Counted from the first letter of the stretch, positions 51,056-60,335 are shown. The stretch: DNA of 64,000 nt from an uncultured Victivallis sp. (GCF_944391105.1 NZ_CALXSK010000001.1:124001-188000), one strand, 5' to 3'. Program-made: numbers and translations. Notes: a model not told the origin generated them from the letters alone.

Positions 51056-52636
51056 TCAGAACGGGAACTCTTCCATCTCCGCCTGAACCGGCTGTGCCTG
51101 CTCAAGCACGGTACGCGGATCCGCCGCGCTCGTCTGCTCGGCAGCCCCGTGAATCATGACCGCCTTCCCCGCCTCATCCATGACCGGGCAGATGTATTGA
51201 CAGCAGCCGCAGCCGATACACAGATCCCGGATCACATGCGGAATCGTCAGATGTCCCTTGTACGGAACCATCTGCAATGCACCGGTCGGACAGTGCTCGG
51301 CACACGCGCCGCAGCTTGTGCCGTCGGTCACGACCACACAGCGCTCCCGGTAATAGTGCACCTCGCCGATCCGGCAGCGGCGCTTCTCCTCCGCGGACAG
51401 TTTGCGCAGCGCCCCGGTCGGACACAGATCCGAACATTTGCGGCACTCATATTCGCATTTGCCGATCTCGAACGACAACCGCGGCTGCCCCATCCCGGCC
51501 AGCCCGTATTCGAGAAACGCCGGCTTGAGCGTGTGCCCGGTACAGTTCGCAATGCAGATGCCGCACCCTGTGCAGCGGCGGTTGAAGTCGTCACGGTTCC
51601 CGGCGCCAGGCGGCATCACCGGCGGAACCCCATTCGCCGGAGTTTGCAGTTTCCCGGCGTTTCCGGCAAGGCGCCCGACAAAGAAAGCTGCCACGCCGGA
51701 AACGCCCGCGGCGGCGAGAAACGTGCGCCGCCCCTTGTCGGGAAGCGGAGTCTCGGCAGAAACATCCGCGGCCTCCGCCGTTTTCTCCGGTTCCGCCGCC
51801 TTCGGACGGCGATGAAACCCGAGCGCACCGAAGCGGCAGACACTCACACAGTTCATACAGCCGACGCAGCGCGCAGCATCAAGCTCGCGCCCGCGGATGT
51901 CGATGCACCCGGCTTTGCAGACTTTCACGCACATGCCGCACTTCATGCACTTCTCCGGGTCGAGCCGCAGCGGCGCAAACGCCCGCTTCGACAGCACTCC
52001 GAGCAGCGCCCCCACCGGGCAGAGCGTGTTGCAGAACACCCTCCCCCGCCAGACCGCCGCGAGCAGAATCCCCAGCAGAATCACCCCGGACAACACCGAC
52101 AGCGCCGGCGGGAACTCCGGCCGCGGCTCAAGCGGCTGAATCGCCTCGATCCGCCCGTAAAGCTCGTTGTTGACCTCCGTGAAGAGCGCCTGACCCGGCC
52201 CGGCCGCGTTCCGTCCGAAGAGCGAATACGGGTCGAGCGGCCCGAGCGGAAACATCCAGCCGCCAACCGCGCAGCAGATCAGAATGACGAGCACGATGAT
52301 CCGCGTCCGCCGGAAATCCGGCATCGTCCGATATTTCAATTTGTTGAACGTGAGAAGTTTCCCGAGCCGGGAAGCGATGTCCTGAAGCACCCCGAGCGGA
52401 CAGCAGAACGAACAGTAAAGCCGCCCGACCAGCAGCGTAACCGCCACAATCACCAGAAAAAACACAGCAGAAATCAGCGAAAGCTGCGTCACCATCCGCA
52501 GCAGCGCCGGCAGAAACTCCCCCTTCGCCGCATTCGCGGCAAATCGGTGCAACGAGGAGAATCCCGCAGCGAAGCTCAGCAGCACCAGCAGCGAGATGAG
52601 GACGCGCAGCGTTTTAAGCAGACGGTATTTCCACAT
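51056..52636 (-). CDS. NapH-like membrane polyferredoxin with a second Tat-like anchor
   Basis: This is a 526-residue iron-sulfur membrane protein. The N-terminal NapH-type part (about 1-210) has about five TM helices and the two loop motifs CSFCCPLG and CNTLCPVG. A cytoplasmic pair of [4Fe-4S] sites follows (CMKCGMCVKVC, CVGCMNCVSVC). In the middle (about 300-325) RRTFLAAAGVSGVAAFF is a Tat-like RR signal or TM anchor, then four more cysteine clusters (CTGCGICIANC, CRKCSDLC, CGACAEHC, CIGCGCCQYIC). This reads as a NapH-NapG-type fusion for electron transfer across the membrane. Its start follows the DUF362 stop by 2 bases. Confidence 0.8.
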   Translation of the reverse strand: MWKYRLLKTLRVLISLLVLLSFAAGFSSLHRFAANAAKGEFLPALLRMVTQLSLISAVFFLVIVAVTLLVGRLYCSFCCPLGVLQDIASRLGKLLTFNKLKYRTMPDFRRTRIIVLVILICCAVGGWMFPLGPLDPYSLFGRNAAGPGQALFTEVNNELYGRIEAIQPLEPRPEFPPALSVLSGVILLGILLAAVWRGRVFCNTLCPVGALLGVLSKRAFAPLRLDPEKCMKCGMCVKVCKAGCIDIRGRELDAARCVGCMNCVSVCRFGALGFHRRPKAAEPEKTAEAADVSAETPLPDKGRRTFLAAAGVSGVAAFFVGRLAGNAGKLQTPANGVPPVMPPGAGNRDDFNRRCTGCGICIANCTGHTLKPAFLEYGLAGMGQPRLSFEIGKCEYECRKCSDLCPTGALRKLSAEEKRRCRIGEVHYYRERCVVVTDGTSCGACAEHCPTGALQMVPYKGHLTIPHVIRDLCIGCGCCQYICPVMDEAGKAVMIHGAAEQTSAADPRTVLEQAQPVQAEMEEFPF

Positions 52637-52638
52637 GA

Positions 52639-53559
52639 TTAAAGCATGATCCTCCGGATGTCGAGCGTATTGAGTTTCGTTGTGCCGAGCCCGAGTTTCT
52701 CCGCGTTCCTGATATGTGCGATCGTTTCAAGCGGGAAACCGATCAGGCGCGCACCGGCCGTATCCACCGCGACGATGTCGCGCGAGAGCAGCAGACTCTT
52801 CATGTTGCGGACGACCGAATTCGCGTTGCCGCGCGGCCCGCCGGTGCTCATAACCCGGAAGGCATCGACCACATTCAGGTCGGGCCGCCGGATCAGGCTC
52901 GCGTCGGCGATGCACTGTTGAAGGTCGTTCGCGTGCATGAAACGGCGATCCCACACAAGCCCCATGAAATTCTTCATTGCGCAGGTCAGTTTCGCGCCGC
53001 CGTGGTGCTTCAGCACCGGAACATTGAAGAACACGTCGCAGTCGAGAATCAGCCGGTGAACTTTCGGTCTCTTCATCCGCAGCGCCTTCGGCACATCGAT
53101 TTCGCGGTAATCCTCCTCGACGGCGCCGGAGACCATCGTACCGCCCTCGGCCTCGACCGCAGCCTTGATTCCGCTGGTCGAATAGCTGTTCACCCAGTTG
53201 TCGCAGGTGTGATCAAAGACGAACACCTCCTTCGCACCCGCCTCGAAACACCGCTTCACCATGCGCCCGACCAGGCCGGGATTCGCGTTCGCGCCGCTCT
53301 CAGGCGGACGATCCCATCCGATATTCGGCTTGATGACCACGCTCTGTCCGGGCTTCACAAACGCCTGGATCCCGCCGAAGAGGGTGATTCCGGTATCAAA
53401 CATGTCGGCGGGGGATTCTCCGCGCAGAGCCACCAAGTCCGGGCTTTTCCCCTCCGTCTCCGAAGCGCCTCCCCGTTTTTCAGCGCCACCGAGTTTTCCG
53501 GCGACTCCCGCCGCCACGGCGAGAACCGCTGCACCCTTCAAAAAATCGCGTCGCTCCAT
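52639..53559 (-). CDS. DUF362 protein with Tat signal
   Basis: This is a 306-residue protein with an RRDFLKGAAVLAVAAGVAG twin-arginine signal and a DUF362 core (FVKPGQSVVIKPNIGWDRPP, VPVLKHHGGAKLTCAMKNFM, NVVDAFRVMSTGGPRGN). DUF362 proteins are often linked to iron-sulfur or cofactor chemistry; the reaction is unknown. GGAGGT precedes ATG 53559. It is the first gene of an operon with the polyferredoxin, which probably supplies its electrons. Confidence 0.85.
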   Translation of the reverse strand: MERRDFLKGAAVLAVAAGVAGKLGGAEKRGGASETEGKSPDLVALRGESPADMFDTGITLFGGIQAFVKPGQSVVIKPNIGWDRPPESGANANPGLVGRMVKRCFEAGAKEVFVFDHTCDNWVNSYSTSGIKAAVEAEGGTMVSGAVEEDYREIDVPKALRMKRPKVHRLILDCDVFFNVPVLKHHGGAKLTCAMKNFMGLVWDRRFMHANDLQQCIADASLIRRPDLNVVDAFRVMSTGGPRGNANSVVRNMKSLLLSRDIVAVDTAGARLIGFPLETIAHIRNAEKLGLGTTKLNTLDIRRIML

Positions 53560-53605
53560 GACAAGACCTCCGTGCAGAATTGTTCGGACAATGAAAACTG
53601 TATAA

Positions 53606-53634
53606 ATTATAGCACGCTTCCCCTCTTTTTACAA
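53606..53634 (-). promoter_or_regulatory. promoter of the DUF362 operon
   Basis: On the minus strand, TTGTAA (53629-53634) and consensus TATAAT (53606-53611), 17-base spacer, about 47 bases before ATG 53559. Confidence 0.65.
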
Positions 53635-53652
53635 GAAAAGAGCCTCGAAAAC

Positions 53653-53681
53653 TTGAGAATCCGCCGTTTCAGGAGTATAGT
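53653..53681 (+). promoter_or_regulatory. promoter of the Na/Pi transporter gene
   Basis: TTGAGA (53653-53658) and TATAGT (53676-53681), 17-base spacer. It is back to back with the DUF362 promoter. No Pho-box repeat was recognised. Confidence 0.6.
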
Positions 53682-53724
53682 ATAGAACCGTATCACAGTG
53701 CGAACAACAATCAGGGAAAGAACC

Positions 53725-56193
53725 ATGTTTCCATTTTTCCGGGCTGTAAAGTCTTACTCGCTCACACTGATCGCCGGTCTGCTGCTTCTGCTCGGTGCCG
53801 GCTGCGGGGAATCCGCCGACGCAACCGTCGACAAAATCCGGGTCGTCGACGGCGCGGAACAGTGCACCCTCCCCGGCAGCCCCTTCGCGAAACCGGTCAA
53901 ACTCGAACTTCTCGGCCCGCAGCAGCCGGGCATGCTCGGGGGCAAGGGAAGTCGCGCTCCCGCAGCGGGAGCTGTCGTCTTCCTCGAACCCGCCGACGGT
54001 TCCGACCTCAAGGTGGAACCCGCGACCGTCACGACCGACGAAGGCGGCGGCGTGACGTTCAAAGTCACCGCCGGGAAAAACACGGGCGACCAGTATTTGC
54101 GCGTCATTCCGAAGGATCATCCCGGCAAAAGCATCACGCTGCGTTTCATCACCGGCATGCAAATTGACGGCGATGAACGGCAGTACAAAACCGGTTCGGT
54201 CACCACGGAACCGCTCTCGGTCAAACTCGTGAAGCCCGATGGGTCCCCCGCCGCCGGCGTCGCCGTCAACTTCGATCTGCTCTCAACGAGCGAAGGCGCC
54301 AGCTCCAGGGCGAAGATCCTCACCCCCGTCGCCGTCACCAATGCCGACGGGGTCGCGGAAACCGACGTGCAGCTCGGAGACAAAACCGGCATCTACAACG
54401 TCGGAATCAGCGTCGTGAATCCCGAAGAGGGATTCCTGATTCAGAACAAGACCATCAAATTGCTCGGGTTCAACGTACTCTCGGTCGTGATCGCCGTGCT
54501 CGGCGGGCTTGCGCTCTTCATCTTCGGCATGGAGCTCATGGGCGACGGCATCCAGAAAATCGCCGGAGAGAACATGAAGAAAGTGCTGCAGTTCTTTGCC
54601 CGCAACGGCATCGTCGCAGTGCTGGCAGGAACGCTCGTCACCGCCGTCATTCAATCCTCCAGTGCCACGACGGTCATGGTCATCGGCTTCATCAACGCGG
54701 GTCTGCTGAATCTCACGCAGGCGATCGGGATCATCTTCGGCGCGAACATCGGTACGACCGTCACCGCCCAGATCATCTCGTTCAACCTCTCCGGACTCGC
54801 ACTGCCGGCGATCACGATCGGATTCGTCATCACGCTCTCGAAAAAACGCACCGCCAAGGGGTGGGGAGAATCGATCCTCGGATTCGGGCTGTTATTCTTC
54901 GGCATGACGCTGATGTCCGACGAACTCAAGCTGCTCGCGGATTTCCCGGGATTCCGGGAAGCGTTTCGCTGGTTCGACTGCACGCCGGCCTCCATCGGCG
55001 GCTGGATGCCGATCGGAGCGGTGCTCGGCGCGATCCTCATCGGGCTCGTGGCGACCGTGCTGATCCAGTCGAGCTCGGCGGCGATGGGCATCGTGCTCGC
55101 GCTCGCCGCGGGCGGGCTCATCAACTTCTGGACCGCGGTTCCGCTGCTCATCGGCACAAATATCGGAACCACCATCACCGCTCAGCTCGCATCGCTCACG
55201 GCCAACCGGGTGGCCAAACAGGCCGCGCTGGCTCACACGCTCTTCAACGTCTTCGGCGCGCTGCTCATGCTTGTGCTCTTCTACGTTCCGTTCGGACCGC
55301 AGCGGATTCCGATCTTCCTCTACTTCATCAACGAAATCACGCCGGGCAATGTGTTTGCGCCTGATCCGCAGAACATCGAACGCCACATCGCCATGGCGCA
55401 CACCTTCTTCAACATCGCGGTGGTCGTGCTTCTGCTGCCGTTCCTGAGCCAGTTCGCAAAGCTCTGCAACCGGCTGCTGCCGATTCCGGCCGATGAGAAG
55501 ATCCACATCCAGCCCCTCGAACCGAACCTGCTGGCCACGCCGTCGATCGCGCTCAAGCAGGCGGTCTCCGCCATTCACACGATGGTCGAGGACGCCTGGA
55601 AGATGGTCGATCAGGCGGTCAACATGCACTTCATCGCCGGGGTCTCCGACAAGGAGAAGTACGAAGCGCTCGCCGAAGCCGAGGAGCGGATTGACGCCAT
55701 GCAGGCCGAAGTCACCGCCTACCTCGTGCAGATCACGCGCCGGCCCCTCACCGAGCCGCAGTCGGAACTCGTTCCGCTGCTGATGCACTGCACGAACGAT
55801 GCGGAACGGATCGCCGACCACACCGCGCTCATCCTCCAGTTGACCGACCGGCTGCTCAAAACCGGGAAAAAGGTTTCGCTCTCCGGCAAGAAAGATCTGC
55901 GCAAACTCTGGAACGTCCTCGACGACCAGGCGCGCAACACGATCTCCGCGCTCGGCAGCACGAATCCCGAACAGGTCAAGTTCGCGTTGAAAGATGAACG
56001 GCGACTCCAGAAGATGGCCGCGAAACTCGAGGACGCCCACACCGAGCGGCTGCGCAAAGGCAAGTGCCAGCTTGCGAACGCCGTCATCTTCATCGAGATG
56101 CTCGGCGAAATGACCAAAATCGGCGAACGCCTCACGAACATCGCGGAACGTACGCCGGAAATTCAGAAACACTATATCGAGTTGCAGAAATGA
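53725..56193 (+). CDS. Na/Pi cotransporter with N-terminal lipobox and Ig-like domains
   Basis: This is an 822-residue protein. A lipoprotein signal (LGAGC, C27) is followed by about 220 extracytoplasmic residues with Big_1-type Ig-like repeats (DGSPAAGVAVNFDLL, NADGVAETDVQLGD). Then comes the Na/Pi cotransporter core of the NptA/YjbB type with two inverted repeats: VIQSSSATT/GANIGTT and IQSSSAAM/GTNIGTT. A PhoU-like helical domain (from about 600) ends the protein. The core imports or exports phosphate with sodium; the outer domain is an unusual addition. GGGAAAG sets ATG 53725. The stop overlaps the fumarase alpha start as ATGA. Confidence 0.85.
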   Translation: MFPFFRAVKSYSLTLIAGLLLLLGAGCGESADATVDKIRVVDGAEQCTLPGSPFAKPVKLELLGPQQPGMLGGKGSRAPAAGAVVFLEPADGSDLKVEPATVTTDEGGGVTFKVTAGKNTGDQYLRVIPKDHPGKSITLRFITGMQIDGDERQYKTGSVTTEPLSVKLVKPDGSPAAGVAVNFDLLSTSEGASSRAKILTPVAVTNADGVAETDVQLGDKTGIYNVGISVVNPEEGFLIQNKTIKLLGFNVLSVVIAVLGGLALFIFGMELMGDGIQKIAGENMKKVLQFFARNGIVAVLAGTLVTAVIQSSSATTVMVIGFINAGLLNLTQAIGIIFGANIGTTVTAQIISFNLSGLALPAITIGFVITLSKKRTAKGWGESILGFGLLFFGMTLMSDELKLLADFPGFREAFRWFDCTPASIGGWMPIGAVLGAILIGLVATVLIQSSSAAMGIVLALAAGGLINFWTAVPLLIGTNIGTTITAQLASLTANRVAKQAALAHTLFNVFGALLMLVLFYVPFGPQRIPIFLYFINEITPGNVFAPDPQNIERHIAMAHTFFNIAVVVLLLPFLSQFAKLCNRLLPIPADEKIHIQPLEPNLLATPSIALKQAVSAIHTMVEDAWKMVDQAVNMHFIAGVSDKEKYEALAEAEERIDAMQAEVTAYLVQITRRPLTEPQSELVPLLMHCTNDAERIADHTALILQLTDRLLKTGKKVSLSGKKDLRKLWNVLDDQARNTISALGSTNPEQVKFALKDERRLQKMAAKLEDAHTERLRKGKCQLANAVIFIEMLGEMTKIGERLTNIAERTPEIQKHYIELQK

Positions 56194-57044
56194 GTGATTA
56201 CAGAATCGTATCGTTTGAAGCCGTCGCCGAGGCCGTCGCCGATCTCTGCGGCAAAGCCGCCTGCGACCTGCCGCCGGATGTGCTCGACCGTCTCCGGCAG
56301 ATGGAAGCGCGCGAAACGTCCGAACTCGGGCGCGACTTTTTTGCGCAGTATCTTGAAAACGCCCGCATCGCCCGCGAGGAGCGCATGCCGCTCTGCCAGG
56401 ACACCGGGTTTGCGGTCTGTTTCGTCGAACTCGGCGACCGCGTCCGCTTCGATCGCGGCACGGTCTACGAGGCGATCAGCGAGGGTGTCGCGCGCGGCTA
56501 CCGCGAACACTTTCTGCGCAAGTCGATCGTGAACGACCCGCTTTTCGACCGGAAGAACACGCAGGACAACACGCCTCCGGTGATCCATCTCGAACTCGTT
56601 CCCGGGGAAAAACTCCACATCACGCTCGCGCCCAAGGGCGGCGGCTCGGAAAACATGTCCGCGATCCGGATGCTGAAACCCTCCGACGGACGGCAGGGCG
56701 TGGTCGATTTCGCGGTCGAGACGTTGCGCAAGGCGGGCGGCAACCCCTGCCCCCCGACCGTGGTCGGCATGGGCATCGGCGGAACATTTGAGAAAGCCGC
56801 GTTCCTCGCGAAAAAGGCTCTGCTGCGCAAGATCGGCGAACCGAATCCTGATCCGCGCTACGCCGAACTCGAAGCGGAGATCCTCGAAAAAATCAACGCG
56901 ACCGGCGTCGGGCCGCAGGGACTCGGCGGTTCGGTGACGAGCCTTGCCGTGCACATCGAATTTTTCCCGTGCCACATCGCAAGTCTGCCGGTCGCGATCA
57001 ATGTGAACTGCCATGCGGCGCGCCATGCGGAGGTGGAACTGTGA
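56190..57044 (+). CDS. class I fumarate hydratase/L-tartrate dehydratase alpha subunit
   Basis: This is a 284-residue [4Fe-4S] hydro-lyase alpha chain. Cluster cysteines sit in LCQDTGFAVCF and GGNPCPPTVVGMGIGG. The family blocks APKGGGSENMS and GPQGLGGSVT are present. With the beta subunit it converts fumarate to malate (or tartrate to oxaloacetate). It starts with ATGA overlap on the transporter gene and ends in GTGA overlap with the beta gene. Confidence 0.93.
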   Translation: MSDYRIVSFEAVAEAVADLCGKAACDLPPDVLDRLRQMEARETSELGRDFFAQYLENARIAREERMPLCQDTGFAVCFVELGDRVRFDRGTVYEAISEGVARGYREHFLRKSIVNDPLFDRKNTQDNTPPVIHLELVPGEKLHITLAPKGGGSENMSAIRMLKPSDGRQGVVDFAVETLRKAGGNPCPPTVVGMGIGGTFEKAAFLAKKALLRKIGEPNPDPRYAELEAEILEKINATGVGPQGLGGSVTSLAVHIEFFPCHIASLPVAINVNCHAARHAEVEL

Positions 57045-57574
57045 ATACGATGATCAAACTGACGACTCCTCTTTCGCTCGAAACGGTGCGGAGTTTGAAA
57101 GCGGGCGACCGCGTACTGCTCTCCGGCGTGATCTGGACGGGGCGCGACCAGGCGCACAAGCGGCTCGTCGCCCTGCTCGACGAGGGGAAACCGCTTCCGT
57201 GCGACCTCGACGGACAGGTCATCTACTTCGTCGGCCCCTGCCCCGCGAAACCCGGAATGCCGATCGGCAGCGCCGGTCCGACCACAAGCTACCGCATGGA
57301 CGCCTATTCGCCACGGCTGCTCGCGGAGTGCGGATTGCGCGGCATGATCGGCAAGGGAGCGCGCACCGCCCCGGTTGTGGAGGCGATGAAACAATATGGC
57401 GCGGTCTACTTCGCCGCCACCGGCGGTGCGGGGGCGCTCATCGCCCGGTGCGTGAAAAAGTGCGAGCTCGTCGCGTTTCCCGATCTCGGACCCGAGGCGA
57501 TCTACCGGCTCGAAGTCGAGGATTTTCCGCTCGTCGTCGCGACCGACGCGAACGGCGAAACGCTCTATCGCTGA
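57041..57574 (+). CDS. class I fumarate hydratase/L-tartrate dehydratase beta subunit
   Basis: This is a 177-residue partner of the alpha chain. Motifs: SLKAGDRVLLSGVIWTGRDQAH, IYFVGPCPAKPGMPIGSAGP, TTSYRMDAYSPRLL and RGMIGKG. The start is GTG 57041, coupled as GTGA, with GGAGGT 6 bases upstream; ATG 57050 is too far from it. It converges on the waaP gene with a 10-base overlap. Confidence 0.93.
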   Translation: MNTMIKLTTPLSLETVRSLKAGDRVLLSGVIWTGRDQAHKRLVALLDEGKPLPCDLDGQVIYFVGPCPAKPGMPIGSAGPTTSYRMDAYSPRLLAECGLRGMIGKGARTAPVVEAMKQYGAVYFAATGGAGALIARCVKKCELVAFPDLGPEAIYRLEVEDFPLVVATDANGETLYR

Positions 57575-58383
57575 GCGCGGCGGCGGGCGCGGATCTGTTC
57601 GCGACGGTAAAGAGAGACCGCCGCCCGTTCGACCGCGCGCCAGAATGCGCCGTCCTCCTCGAGCGTCCGCCGCAGCGATTTGCCGCTGTAGAGCTTCATG
57701 AACCGGCAGCGGTCGCGCCGCGTCAGTCCGATGTCCATGCTTGAAAAGTAGATCCCGGCCACATCTTTCACACGATAGCGGTACGGCACGGCGGAACGGA
57801 TCTCCGCCCGGTGCAGATCGATGACATACAAGTGCGGCAGCGCTTCGTCCCGCGTCGCGTTGTCGAGCAGGAAATGGCAGAGATAGCAGTCACGATGGTT
57901 CAGCCCCGCCGCGTGCATCGTCCGCACCATCGTTGCGAGCCGCCGCGTCAGTCCGATGCGGAACCGCGGCGCGGGCGGATGTGCCGGCCAGTCGCGGCAG
58001 AGATCCTCGAGGCTCGTCATATTTTTCAGCTCTGCGGTCACGAGGAACGACTCGAGCTTCGCGGGATTCGTACCCCGGCAGCCGCAGGCGTGTGAAGTCA
58101 TCGTGTCAACGCCGACCCGGTGCAGCAGCGCAAGCGCCTCGTATTCGTTGCGCGCGCCGAGCACGGGCTTCTTGAAGCGCAGCCAGTTCTTGAAGATTTC
58201 GCGCCAGCCGACGCCGTGGTGAACCTTCGCGAAATATCCCTTCCCTTCGAGTTCAAACCGGAACGTGCGGCGGCTCTTGACGTGGCGGAACACCTCGCCT
58301 TCGATCGCCGCGACCGCTTCGAACGGATCGCGTCCCTGCCATGCCCGCTCGAATTCCGGGGCCAGATCAATGAATTGCGCCAT
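57565..58383 (-). CDS. waaP: LPS core heptose(I) kinase
   Basis: This is a 272-residue Kdo/WaaP-family kinase that phosphorylates the inner-core heptose. It has the kinase-like N-lobe FAKVHHGVGWREIFKNWL, the catalytic loop GLNHRDCYLCHFLLD and the metal motif YVIDLHRAEIR, as in E. coli RfaP. It overlaps the end of waaG by 17 bases. ATG 58383 is the natural start. Together with WaaG it shows a heptose-containing LPS core. Confidence 0.92.
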   Translation of the reverse strand: MAQFIDLAPEFERAWQGRDPFEAVAAIEGEVFRHVKSRRTFRFELEGKGYFAKVHHGVGWREIFKNWLRFKKPVLGARNEYEALALLHRVGVDTMTSHACGCRGTNPAKLESFLVTAELKNMTSLEDLCRDWPAHPPAPRFRIGLTRRLATMVRTMHAAGLNHRDCYLCHFLLDNATRDEALPHLYVIDLHRAEIRSAVPYRYRVKDVAGIYFSSMDIGLTRRDRCRFMKLYSGKSLRRTLEEDGAFWRAVERAAVSLYRREQIRARRRAQR

Positions 58384-59506
58384 GTGCCGCCTCCTCGATC
58401 GCATCGACCGCCGCCTCCGGGCGACGGTAGAAATCCGCGTTCCGACCATATTCCGCACACTGTTGCCGCATGACGTCAAGCCGCCCGGGAATCGACAGCA
58501 ATTCCGCAAGTTTCGCCGCGAACGCCGCCTGGTCGAACGGCCCGGGCAGCACCATTCCGCCCGACTCGGCCACGTAGCCGCTGAAGCCGCAGTTCTCCGT
58601 GCAGCAAACCGGAGTTCCCGCCGCAATCGCTTCCACAAGAACATTCCCCGCCGCCTCATTGCGCGCCGGGTGGACGAGCAGATCGGCCGCGAGCATCAGC
58701 TCCCGGACGTCGTCGCGGCCGCCGCCGAACGTCACGCGGCCGGCCAGATTCAACCGGCGCGCGAGCGATTCGAACTTCCGGCTCGACTCGCGCCCGGCGA
58801 TGAACAGTTTCGTCTTTCTCAGCAGCTCCTCCGGCAGGGCGGCAAATGCTTCGAGCGTGCGGTCGACCCCTTTCGTCCGGAAGCCGGAACCGACTTCGAG
58901 CAGCAGCGTCTCTTCCGGAGCGACCCCGAGTTCGGCCCGTTTGGCAGCGCGCACTTCCTCCGCATTCTCCGGGCGTCTGTGCGCGGGAGAGATTCCGGGC
59001 GGCAACAGCGTGAACCGCGCCTCCTGTGTGCCGTAAACTTCGACGAACTCCCGCTTCTGCCGTTCCGTCAGGCAGAGGATCCGCGTCTTCGACTCCGGCG
59101 CGAACACCGCCCGCTCGAGAGCGAGGAACGTCCGGTAACGCGGCAGAAGCGCCAGCACCCACTTCGGGTGGCGCGCCGCCGCACTCTTTGCAAAACAGTT
59201 GTCCGCCGCGAAATAGAGGTCAAGCCCGGGCAGCCGGTTGAATCCGACGACCCGGTCGAACCGCCCGGCGGCCGCGAACGCCCCGATCTCCGCGGCAAAG
59301 TGTTTTGCGCGCGCATGGTTGGATAAGCCGCGCGCGGGGAACAGTTTGAGCACAATGCCGTCGGGCGGGGCATCTTCACTCTGCCACGCCATTGTGGCGA
59401 TCGTGACCTCATGACCGCGCCGGAGTGCGGCTTCTGCGATCCGCAGCATGTCGCTCTGAAGCCCCCCGTGAGGGAAATAGCGGAAGATCGGAAAGAGCAG
59501 CCTCAT
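58367..59506 (-). CDS. waaG: LPS core glucosyltransferase WaaG-like (GT4)
   Basis: This is a 379-residue GT-B enzyme that adds glucose to the first heptose of LPS core. It closely parallels RfaG: RYFPHGGLQSDMLRIAEAAL, VVGFNRLPGLDLYFAAD, LPPGISP, GSGFRTKGVDRTLEA and LLVHPARNEAAGNVLVEAI. It overlaps waaP and is itself coupled (ATGA, 59503-59506) to the GT2 gene upstream. Confidence 0.92.
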   Translation of the reverse strand: MRLLFPIFRYFPHGGLQSDMLRIAEAALRRGHEVTIATMAWQSEDAPPDGIVLKLFPARGLSNHARAKHFAAEIGAFAAAGRFDRVVGFNRLPGLDLYFAADNCFAKSAAARHPKWVLALLPRYRTFLALERAVFAPESKTRILCLTERQKREFVEVYGTQEARFTLLPPGISPAHRRPENAEEVRAAKRAELGVAPEETLLLEVGSGFRTKGVDRTLEAFAALPEELLRKTKLFIAGRESSRKFESLARRLNLAGRVTFGGGRDDVRELMLAADLLVHPARNEAAGNVLVEAIAAGTPVCCTENCGFSGYVAESGGMVLPGPFDQAAFAAKLAELLSIPGRLDVMRQQCAEYGRNADFYRRPEAAVDAIEEAAHGAIH

Positions 59507-60291
59507 GCCTGCAACCTGTCGAGCGAATCGTCGGCCAGGATCTCGCGGTAATGCAGCGATTCAAGTTCGCGTTCGATGCGCTGCCTTGCGGCGGGCTTCG
59601 AGGTTTTGCGGTCTTTCGGCTGAGGATTCAGGATCATCGTCGCGTGGTTCAGATGCCGGATGAATTTCATCAGTTCGGCCGATTCAATGAAATACATCTC
59701 GAATCCGGCCTTCACGAGGGCAAGATGGAGCGATTTTCCGGCGGTGGTGTCGTCGAAGAACCCCTGCCCGACCTGACGCACGTGAGCCGTGCGGTACATC
59801 GCGCAATGGCTGCGCAGGTAACGGACCTCCTTGTTGCTCTTCCGACCGAGCAGACGGCGGAAGAAGGTTTCGAACCCTTTGCCGAACCGTTTCCAGGGGG
59901 AGACGATTTCAAGCTTCCAGCTGCCGATTCCCGCGATTTTCGGAGAAGCGATGAGCCGGTTGATGAGAAAATCGAGCCAGAGATCGTTGATGACGATCGT
60001 GTCGGTATGCATCACCATGAAATAAGGGGTATCGACCTCCGCCAGTGCGAGATCGAGCGCGCGGGCGTGCATCTGAGGTCCGGTTTCGCCGGGGACGGCG
60101 GGCCGTTCGATGAGGTTGATCCACTCAACGCTGCGCAGATATTCGGTCGAGGCGTCCCGGGAGTCGTTGTCGACGACAATGACCTTGATCCGTTCGAGGT
60201 TCGTATGCAGCCGCAGCGAACGCAGACACAGCTTCGTCAGCCCCGCGGTCTTGTAATTCGGAATGATGATGGTGACTTCCGGTTTCTGCAT
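59503..60291 (-). CDS. family 2 glycosyltransferase
   Basis: This is a 262-residue GT-A enzyme. The nucleotide-sugar site is KPEVTIIIPNYKTAGLTKLC and VIVVDNDSRDAS, and a DxD-like HTD in VMHTDTIVIND is the metal motif. It lacks TM helices. ATG 60291 follows ACGGAAAG. As the first gene of the unit with waaG and waaP, it probably adds a sugar in LPS core or O-antigen synthesis. Confidence 0.85.
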   Translation of the reverse strand: MQKPEVTIIIPNYKTAGLTKLCLRSLRLHTNLERIKVIVVDNDSRDASTEYLRSVEWINLIERPAVPGETGPQMHARALDLALAEVDTPYFMVMHTDTIVINDLWLDFLINRLIASPKIAGIGSWKLEIVSPWKRFGKGFETFFRRLLGRKSNKEVRYLRSHCAMYRTAHVRQVGQGFFDDTTAGKSLHLALVKAGFEMYFIESAELMKFIRHLNHATMILNPQPKDRKTSKPAARQRIERELESLHYREILADDSLDRLQA

Positions 60292-60335
60292 CTTTCCGTA
60301 AGGAATTCCCTGGTTGCGTGTTACTCTTTTTCGAT

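Noticed and set aside
49658..52642. A 994-codon open frame antisense to PlsC and the polyferredoxin (and a 655-codon one at 48292-50259)
   Set aside because: Same reason: shadow of real genes, composition biased to Arg, Pro and His, no recognisable motif.
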